The notes beneath the pieces are model-generated. The model saw only the letters and a list, made by a program, of their open reading frames with translations. It was not told the origin of the DNA and searched no databases. From Eretmocerus hayati (taxonomy: Eukaryota; Arthropoda; Insecta; Hymenoptera; Aphelinidae): DNA of 64,000 nt. The translations under genes were made by a program, and so were the position numbers. Shown here piece after piece: positions 57,118 through 64,000 of the stretch. The number at the start of each line of letters is the position of its first letter. Position 1 is the stretch's first letter. The stretch is taken from contig CM056742.1 of assembly GCA_029851415.1 (NCBI GenBank), positions 56,422,454-56,486,453 of the forward strand, read 5' to 3'.

Positions 57118-58257
57118 TTGACTAGTCGTTTCCCTCTCCCCATCCTGAATTTGTTCAACTTACTACCAGGTCCGGAGATGATGCTGAATCGACTCCCTCC
57201 TAGATACACATACAGATTCCTCATTCGACGAGACCTCGTAGTATTCAATATGAGTCGTCCTTGTTTGTACTTTCACGGAGGTTTAACTCAGGATTACGAG
57301 CCTCGCAATTGCTTCAAGCGATTCATGAGACTCGAACTGAGTTTGGCATCTGCGACGGAGTCGCCGAGATCACCGTCGCCACCGTCCGCTGCTGCGCCGG
57401 GCCATCGCACTTAAAGCATGTAATAATGCAGGATAATATTTTTGCAGAGGTGGATGCCACGAGCGGAGCAGCAGCGGGAGTCAGCAGAGTATCAGAGTCA
57501 GGAAGGGGGAGGAGAGTCGGTATGGCAGGTTATGCCAAGAGTGGGCGCGGCGTGGCAGCAGTTACTGGACGTTGGAGTCGGAAGCAGAAGATCATGCGGC
57601 AACGAGGCGGGCTCGCGCGGGAAGTGGGGAGAGAGAGACAGACGATGAGCAGCGTCGGGAGAGTGAGAGAGAGAGAGATAGGGTTTTGCGCACGGAACGC
57701 TCGTGTGGGCAGAGTTGCAGTGGAATGAGAGAGACGGAGCCGGTTATGTGAGGGAGATCATGCGAGTGAGAGAGACAGAGACAATTGATGATATTAAATG
57801 CACGTGGCCTGACGTGATGGTGGAGTTGCTGTGAGATACGTGATTATTACGGGTAGTGCGCATGTCACACGGGTGGAGGCACGATTCAGTAACGTAGGTA
57901 AAATGCGTGGCTCTCGGGTGGAGTGTCGGCGCGGGATTTATATGAAATTCCAGCATCATGATTCAGTGTCTTTCGTATCTTGCGGGTTAATTTCTCGGAA
58001 ATTAGTTTGATTAATGAGGGCTCTGTGATCGCGTCGGGTGATCGAGGAAGAAGTAGAAGACGAGGGAAGTCGGGCATTCTTGGAAGTGACTCTGTGAAGT
58101 ACGGATCAGTCAGTTTTCGCGAATTCCAGGGACCATCTTGTTACTCCATTTTTCCCGACGAATCCAAGTTGTATCCCAAGGAAATTCATGGAAAATAACA
58201 GGGACGGATTAAACGGGGAGAATTGGCTAGTGATCGACGGTGAGTGTGATTGCCTTT
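57118..58257. other. G+C-rich segment, possible retroelement leader
   Basis: Overlapping plus-strand frames (57118-57414 and 57261-57728) rich in Arg, Gly and Ala have no domain. A GAGA-rich stretch runs from 57655 to 57785. The texture is like the BEL/Pao leader at 43440-44040, but I found no extended match. Confidence 0.3.
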
Positions 58258-58265
58258 TCCTCTGA

Positions 58266-58283
58266 AATACTCTCTCTCTCTCT

Positions 58284-58327
<44 letters not shown>
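58266..58327. repeat. (CT)n followed by poly-T
   Basis: About 11 CT units followed by about 38 T residues. It explains the frames with long Phe or Lys runs on either strand. Confidence 0.95.
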
Positions 58328-58329
<2 letters not shown>

Positions 58330-58888
58330 GTGGTTAGAGGGCAAAATCTGCCTCAGGATCCCTCGGATCCGTCCCCAGACACCGGACTGGTTCAGCTTAC
58401 GCGGACTACGCATAGCCCACGCAGGCCATACCAGGCGGGACACGGGTTTGGGTTTGGGCCCACCTCTCGGTGGGCCCGGCCGTGTAATATCCCTCTCCCC
58501 TCGATGTCCGATACCTAGGGCATCGGGCAATCAAGAAGGAGATCCACCTGCACCTACCATCTCATCCCGGAACCGCGTGAGCATTACTTCAGGATGAGCG
58601 GCATGTCTCGCGCTCGATTGCGAGCGTTCCTCTTCTCCATCTTCTCTCTTCGGCCACTTGTCGGCATCTTCTGTCTTCATTCTCCATTGTTCCCTCTCTT
58701 TCTTCTTTCTTCTCTCTTCTTTCTTCTTTCTTCCCTCTTCAGTTCAGATTCCTCCTGGAATCATTTGGGCCTCTTCTGTTTCAATCGGCAGAGTCACTGT
58801 GATTCGCCTACTTCGAGGCGCCTTACTTCCCTCTCTTTCTCCTCTTTGCGGGTCATCACCATCTTGATGTATCCGGTGAGTCTATCCC

Positions 58889-58933
<45 letters not shown>

Positions 58934-59013
58934 ATATATATTACCATATGTAACTGATTATTTTTCTTTTTTGTCTTCGGACGAATAAACGGGCATCAAT
59001 CAATCAATCAATC
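58328..59013 (+). mobile_element. Possible non-LTR retrotransposon (or SINE) 3' part
   Basis: The segment ends with AATAAA (58984-58989) and a short ATCA tandem tail (58994-59013), the kind of tail left by several insect LINE families. Upstream is a G+C-rich block (58330-58530) and CT-rich DNA with a second (CT)n run at 58894-58930. No reverse transcriptase or endonuclease coding sequence is present, so only a 5'-truncated copy or a non-autonomous relative is proposed. Confidence 0.5.
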
Positions 59014-59540
59014 TCTGGCCCCGATCCGCCATCTTTTCTCTGTGACGAAGACAGAGACTGAGACATCTCGCCCTTGATTGGGCTCGAGATCTTCTAGGGT
59101 GACTACCCAGGAATCCGCGCGATCCGGTGAGCCATAAGAATTGGGAAATTAAGTGCGCGTGTGAAACTTTGATTGAACTAGTGAAAAAGGTGTACGGAAG
59201 CCATTATGGCTCCAGTGGCCCATGAGGCAAAGTGAATAGTTGGACACATTTTACAGACGTTTGGTGCGCATTTTCAATACGTCTTCGGTTGTAAATTTAT
59301 TGGTCGCGTTTTTGAGGGCTGTAACAATATATATTAGCATAGTTCGAAATGAACTTCCATGTCGTTATTATTTCATGAGAATCAATATTCGTTCCCTCCC
59401 TCTTCCCCAGCAGCCCGGTAGAAGCGCAGGTAAGATTCCAGGCATTAGTTCCCTCAATTTGGCAGGGGATTTTGGATCTTCGGCGAAAAATAAATTAGTT
59501 GGACGTAGAGTCAAATCTCACGTTACACATTCTATTCCAC

Positions 59541-59743
59541 TAGAACACGTGGAATTGCACGTGGATGGAACGTGGTATTGCCAGTCGGGAAATGTTCAAT
59601 AGTCGTGCAAGGTTTCGTCAGTAGTATTCAATGTAGTTGTAAACACGCTGTCCCACGTGTTTCCACAGCTGTAATCTCATGTGTGATTGCCGCTGTTTTG
59701 ATACGTGAAGGACCACGTGAAGGAGCGCGTGGACATTTTCAGT
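59541..59743 (-). repeat. Right 205-bp terminal repeat, CACGTG-rich
   Basis: Inverted copy of 45595-45800, with cacgtggaattgcacgtgg and gaccacgtgaaggagcgcg. It is followed at 59744 by the zinc-knuckle part of a BEL/Pao gag. Confidence 0.8.
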
Positions 59744-59967
59744 GGGGCAGCCTCGTCTTCGGAGAATTTACCTACTTGTCCTTGCTGTAGAGACAAGCAC
59801 TACAGTCACAAGTGTGAGACTTTTGCAAATTGGAACGTCAAGCGACGATATGAACTCGTGAAACGAAAGCACATGTATATCAACTGCGTACGTCCAAATA
59901 ATTATCTCAAAGACTGTAAGTCAAAAACTCGTTGTTCAATTTGCAAAGATGTTCATCGTACATAAAA
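59744..59967 (+). pseudogene. BEL/Pao gag C-terminal zinc-knuckle part
   Basis: After the right terminal repeat the plus strand reads LPTCPCCRDKHYSHKCETFA, then RRYELVKRKHMYINCVRP, LKDCKSKTRCSICKDVH. These are the zinc knuckles that follow the gag core in BEL/Pao elements. The first (C..C...H....C) is intact; the second has lost its first Cys and its His. The frame ends at a TAA at 59965-59967. It is in the same orientation as the gag part ending at 45594. Pol sequence does not follow. Confidence 0.8.
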
Positions 59968-60044
59968 TAATGGGAAAAAAACACTTTTTGATACACTGCG
60001 TAAAAGTTCACTTTGCGCACAGTTTGCCGACTTTTACACTCACA

Positions 60045-60410
60045 GTTTATCGGAATAGTACATTTTGATACAAGGGTGTAAAACGTTTTATTCGCGCCCG
60101 AGTGTTGGGTTTCCAGCCCGAGCCGCAGGCGAGGGTCGGAATCATCACGAGGATGCGGATAACAGGGTTACGCCTGTGTATCTAACTATAGTTTTCGATA
60201 AACTGTGAGTAAAAGTCGACAAACTATGCGCAAAGTGCACTTTTACGCACAGTGTATCGAAAAGTATAGTTAGATACACGGCCGTAAGACCTATTATTCG
60301 CATCCTCGTGATGATTCCGACCCTCGCCTGCGGCTCGGGCCGGAAACCCATCACTCGGATGCGAATAAAACGTTTTACGCCCTTCTATCGAAATGTACTA
60401 TTAAAAATTT
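60045..60410. mobile_element. Fold-back element with CCGAGCCGCAGG arms
   Basis: The left arm (about 60054-60165; tacattttgatacaagggtg, cccgagccgcaggcgagggt, atcatcacgaggatgcg) is repeated in reverse complement at about 60296-60406 (cgcatcctcgtgatgat, accctcgcctgcggctcggg, tatcgaaatgtactatt). A second, inner pair (cacagtttatcg / cgataaactgtgag and its neighbours, 60005-60260) is related to the DNA just outside, so the element has a layered structure. No coding frame. Confidence 0.8.
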
Positions 60411-60768
60411 GCTTTCATGTGAACTGTTGAGCATGACAGCATGTCAAAATTTGAAGAGAATAAAAAGTGTTATCTACGTTTCTGTCATAAACAAAGAGTA
60501 AGTCAGTTGACGTCCATCTTTACGAATTTCATGATGTCAAGATATCAAAATGGTAAAAGCGTGGGTTGATTGGTGAAAACTACTCTTAATTTGTCAAGTT
60601 TTCTACCCACGCTTTTACCATTCTGATATCTTGAAATCATGGAATTCGTGAGGCTGTACGTCAACTGACTCACTCTTTGTTTATGACAGAAACGTAGATA
60701 ACAGTTTTCATTTTCTTTGAAATCTGACATGCTGTTATGATTAACGGTTCACATAAAAGCGAATTTTT
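60405..60768. mobile_element. Second fold-back element, about 160-bp arms
   Basis: The left arm 60405-60570 (gtgaactgttgagcatgaca, gtttctgtcataaacaaaga, gtaaaagcgtggg) and right arm about 60604-60768 (cccacgcttttac, tctttgtttatgacagaaac, gttatgattaacggttcac) are inverted copies. They are separated by about 33 bp. It directly follows the previous fold-back element. Confidence 0.85.
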
Positions 60769-63700
60769 GAAATGTTTTCTTACTTATTCTATCTTCTCAA
60801 TTTCAATTTCATCCTTATCGCATGGAATATAGAACACGAATGAAGGATATTAATATCAGCCAGGATGTTGAGATATTATTCTTAAGATTCCTTGGGTATT
60901 CATTCTTGTTCAAGCGCTTCAGAGTGCAAATTGATGAAAAGTGGAATAAATCAGTCAGCTATGGCTGATCAGAAATAATTCCTCATCTCATGTTGAGCAT
61001 ACCGATAATTCTGAATTGATTCACAAGCTACAGTCAAATCACATTTAAGAGGCTGTGTTACCCTTATTACTAGAAAATGAAGACATCCAATGATATATTG
61101 ATTATTCATCATGTCCATCCGTTAAGATCATATGATACATCACATGCCAAAGCTCGAACATGGATAATCATATTCCTAAATCAGTAGAGTGAAGTTTATT
61201 AGGAATGGAATGAGTCTTGAGCCCAATATACCATGGTATGCTGCACTTCAATGGCTGGACCCATGGAAATTCAACCAAGAGAGACTGTTGAATCTCTTTG
61301 ATGCATCAAGAAATAACAGGAAGCATCCTCAATGGTTCAAATGAGCAAGTTCATAACGCATAGAGCCACTGTGACTATTTCACTTGTGAATGTAGTCTAT
61401 TCTGTCATTTATCTGAAATTTCTTGAAGCATACAATACTCATAGTGAGGGGAAAGTATTACTTCAATGAAGAATCAAGAAGCATGCAGTGTCTCATGAAA
61501 TATCATTCATCACCTTGATTATGCTTCATGATTTGAAGACCAGGACTTTGGCTCAGTGCGCTTACTGTACATACACCACAAAATTTGATTACATACTGAG
61601 GCCTCAACTTCCCCTCTGAGCTTGCACGAAATGAAACCATTTAACTCTTAGAGGTACCCATTCTTTTTTATCTGCTAACACTAATCACAAACTTATTGGT
61701 CACACGTGGTGGAGTGAAACTTTTGATAAGACCATGATACATATACTTAGGGAGGTCGCATGCAGAAAACTTGTAAGAATCCAACAGTTGGGCGAGATCG
61801 ACCGCACTCTGAAAACTGCTGAATACTGAGAAACATCAAATCATCACAATAACAGCAGTAAAAGCAGCAACACAGCCAGCAGCAGTTCATGAATTATAAC
61901 AGCATCGCGTGGCAGTGGCAGACTTCGAGGAGGTTATGGGTCCTACAGGCAGTTATTATATTATAAGCATATCTCAGAGAGAACATTTCTATTTGTTGAT
62001 AATCATTATGATCTGATTAATCAAAACTAGAAAGAGTGAAATTTTTAGGGTTGGCGAAGAATCTGGAAGAATCGACGAGTTGCGTCGACTGCTGTGATAT
62101 TCTATAGCGAGGCTCTTGCTGATCGCGCGCGATGCAATGAGAAAGAGAGAGAGAAGTCTGACACTGCGCAGTAACCCATTTTGCGTTAACACAATGTTAA
62201 AACGCGCAGAGCCCGAAACTAACACAAATGCACGCGAACCGTAATCATTGACGCGCTCACACATAGATTTTGGTGACAAGATTCCGTCCGGGCGCGGCCA
62301 TGACCTATAATTGGAATTCCAGGAAAATATATCAAGTCCAAAAATTTTGAAGGAGCGGTGCTTTAGAGAATGCAATCGAGAGAGTTATCTCTGTGACCTC
62401 TTTGAACAGTTGAATTTGTATTCAAACTCAGCTTGCATCAATGAACAGATTCCAGTATGGGATAATTCGTTCCACCTGCATTAGACAGGGAAGCTCCTGT
62501 CAGAACATACAGAATCTCCTCAAAACATGAACCCTGGGTCAAAAACGTCACCCGAGTACGAATGGAAGAGAGAGATTGTTTGTACGAAATGGCGAGGAAC
62601 ACAGGATCAAATGAATTGGAGCAAATTCATCGAACAACGAGATCCCAGGTACAAAAAGTACTTCGAGCTCCCAAAAACCAATGCCATGATGACCAGTGAT
62701 TGACTCAATTTGAAGTTTGGAGAAGGGAGTTCTCAAAATCAAATGCAGATTTTAATCACAGTCCAAATGATTCCTCGAATCTACTCATCCATTATTCGAC
62801 CTTTTATTCCAACCTCAGAAATCTCAAGATGAGATTGGAATATTCTTCCGAATCGACACGTATTAGCGAATCAAGTTTTCATATGCACGAACGAAGAGCA
62901 TTACCATATGAATAATTCCATGTGGAACAAACCTACAAGAGAGGGTCATATCTCAGATTTATTTTTTGGTTTTCCCATTCAATTCTATGCTAGAGTGATT
63001 TCACGTCACTGCAGCAAGCTTTCCTCCGACCATTTTTTGATTCCTCCATAGGTCTTTTCCCATTCCATAGTGTTGGGCAATGATGGTTCCAACAGTTGAT
63101 AGTATCAAGAAAATTTTCTTGCATCACCTAGGTCTATATGAGTGGTTCTGTCATAATGCAAGATTCACAAAATTGCCTCGATAATTTGCACATAGCTTTT
63201 GACCATCCTTACCAATCGCAATTTGGTTCACGGCATTCGAAAGAGGGATCAAAATCTTATTGATCCACCGCCAGCAAAGCCTTTTGAAAGCCATTCTGGT
63301 CCTTGCCAGACTCAAAATAATATTGATTGACAGTGGGGTCTGTATCTTTTTTGACCCCTCGAGGGAAGAATTTAAAAAAATTTTTTTCCGATTGATATTG
63401 TTCTAACCTATACGTAAAAGAATCTGAAGTATCTCTCCTGAGATATGGGTTCACTGGAATTTTCCTTGTACGTAAAGATGTCAAAAAAATTGAAAATGAT
63501 TCTTTACGAAGCCGGAACATTTCGTAGAGCTCTGAACCTCCTTTTATCATATTTGTTGAGTCGTTTTACATAGAACATGTATTTTCTAAGAATCATCCGA
63601 GCGATTAAAAGTCGTGAAAACCTTGGAAAAGTATTTCCAAAGCTTTTTTCGAACAGAAAATAGCCTCCCCAGCCCATCCACTAGAATTTGGTGAACTGAA

Positions 63701-64000
63701 ACTATCCTTAAGGCGATGCGGTCACCGTGCAGCGCCGAATCTAGGTTTACTTGGCCGATTCGGGCCGGGTCACTTTGTTCACAAAATGTGCGAATTAGAG
63801 ATAGAATGAGGCAAAACGAAGAGTTATCCAGGCTAATCCTGGGGATTGTGAATCCTGGATAACTCGTTTCGAGCCTGTGCATGCGATAATTTTAGAGTAT
63901 TCTGTGAACAAAATCTCCAAGTCGCGAGCCGGTGGTGGTGCCGGGTGCGGATATCGCTCCCGTACGCCGATACAAGCAAGCTATCAAAAATTCTGAAGTG
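60769..64000. other. No recognised feature
   Basis: The region is A+T-rich with moderate frames on the minus strand at 61989-62375, 63257-63550 (97 codons, MIKGGSELYEMFRLRKESFS) and 63586-63882 (98 codons). None has a domain I recognise. The last two follow one another on the same strand in different frames and could be exons of one unknown gene, but no clear splice pair was found. Confidence 0.4.

Larger units (their letters stand above)
45595..59743. mobile_element. About 14.1-kb insertion bounded by 205-bp inverted repeats
   Basis: Left end 45595-45800 starts ACTGAAAATGCCCACGTGCT. Right end 59541-59743, read in reverse complement, starts ACTGAAAATGTCCACGCGCT. The two align over their whole length, including tcacacatga, ttacagctgt and cacgtgttctag, with about 20 percent mismatches. 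The gag gene runs into the left end and resumes beyond the right end in the same orientation, as if this were a single insertion. Inside are a 2-kb palindrome, a transposase remnant, a nested inverted structure and LINE-like DNA. The CACTG-like tip and the transposase type are compatible with the EnSpm/CACTA superfamily, but no target duplication is visible. Two independent small insertions of a 205-bp element cannot be excluded. Confidence 0.6.

Noticed and set aside
58240..58597. Frames with long Phe or Lys runs
   Set aside because: They come from the CT/poly-T tract.
58328..58600. A tRNA-derived SINE head
   Set aside because: The words resembling A and B boxes are poor matches, so only a generic non-LTR 3' part is proposed.
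1..64000. tRNA or rRNA genes
   Set aside because: No cloverleaf with proper A and B boxes and no rRNA-like stretch was seen; the tRNA-like word at 43419 is a primer binding site candidate only.

Overview
The window looks like repeat-rich, probably heterochromatic DNA of an arthropod, most likely an insect. I see no convincing host gene. Almost everything that can be recognised is satellite DNA or transposon-derived, and most coding regions are broken. Small GT-AG introns (60 to 103 bp) inside the transposon genes and the mix of element types (Polinton-like PolB, OTU-bearing Helitron, Ginger/KRBA2-like integrase, THAP/P-element transposase, BEL/Pao gag) fit an insect. A hymenopteran is possible but unproven.

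Layout. 1-1250: nothing recognised. About 1260-11400: a 10-kb block of related satellites in three organisations: a 249-bp monomer array (about 1640-5530), a 1110-bp higher-order repeat in three near-identical copies built from seven roughly 160-bp units (5951-9280), and seven copies of a 145-bp unit (10140-11190). All share the palindromic core CAATACTG...CAGTATTG next to ATCGATT. 11400-16430: unresolved, with a possible minus-strand LTR element. 16432-19627: minus-strand protein-primed family B DNA polymerase pseudogene of Polinton type, with two introns, stops and frameshifts, cut off before the third polymerase motif. Head to head with it, at 20056-20657, lies an intact two-exon gene for a small unknown protein. 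21515-31114: two Helitron 3' ends in opposite orientation enclosing fold-back elements, an array of a 14-bp CpG-rich palindrome inside a large inverted repeat, a compound tetranucleotide microsatellite, and a rearranged Helitron (OTU domain, zinc motif, HUH/Y2 Rep domain, and an inverted helicase tail). 31134-34014: a Ginger-like transposon with long terminal inverted repeats and a decayed integrase-PHD gene. 34805-37834: a THAP/P-element transposase with all three catalytic acidic residues but three in-frame TAA codons. 39461-43075: an 830-bp tandem repeat interrupted by a 940-bp TA-flanked element.

43419-59967: a BEL/Pao retrotransposon leader and gag split by about 14.1 kb of DNA that is bounded by 205-bp inverted repeats rich in CACGTG. 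This interval contains a 2-kb palindrome, a transposase remnant, and a nested 6.9-kb structure with its own long inverted arms. 60045-60768 holds two more fold-back elements. 60770-64000 has no recognised feature.

The genes do not form a pathway. The window is a nest of insertions whose order of arrival can be partly read: BEL/Pao before the 14-kb element; the 830-bp repeat before its 940-bp insert; the inner arm repeat before the small element at about 55830.
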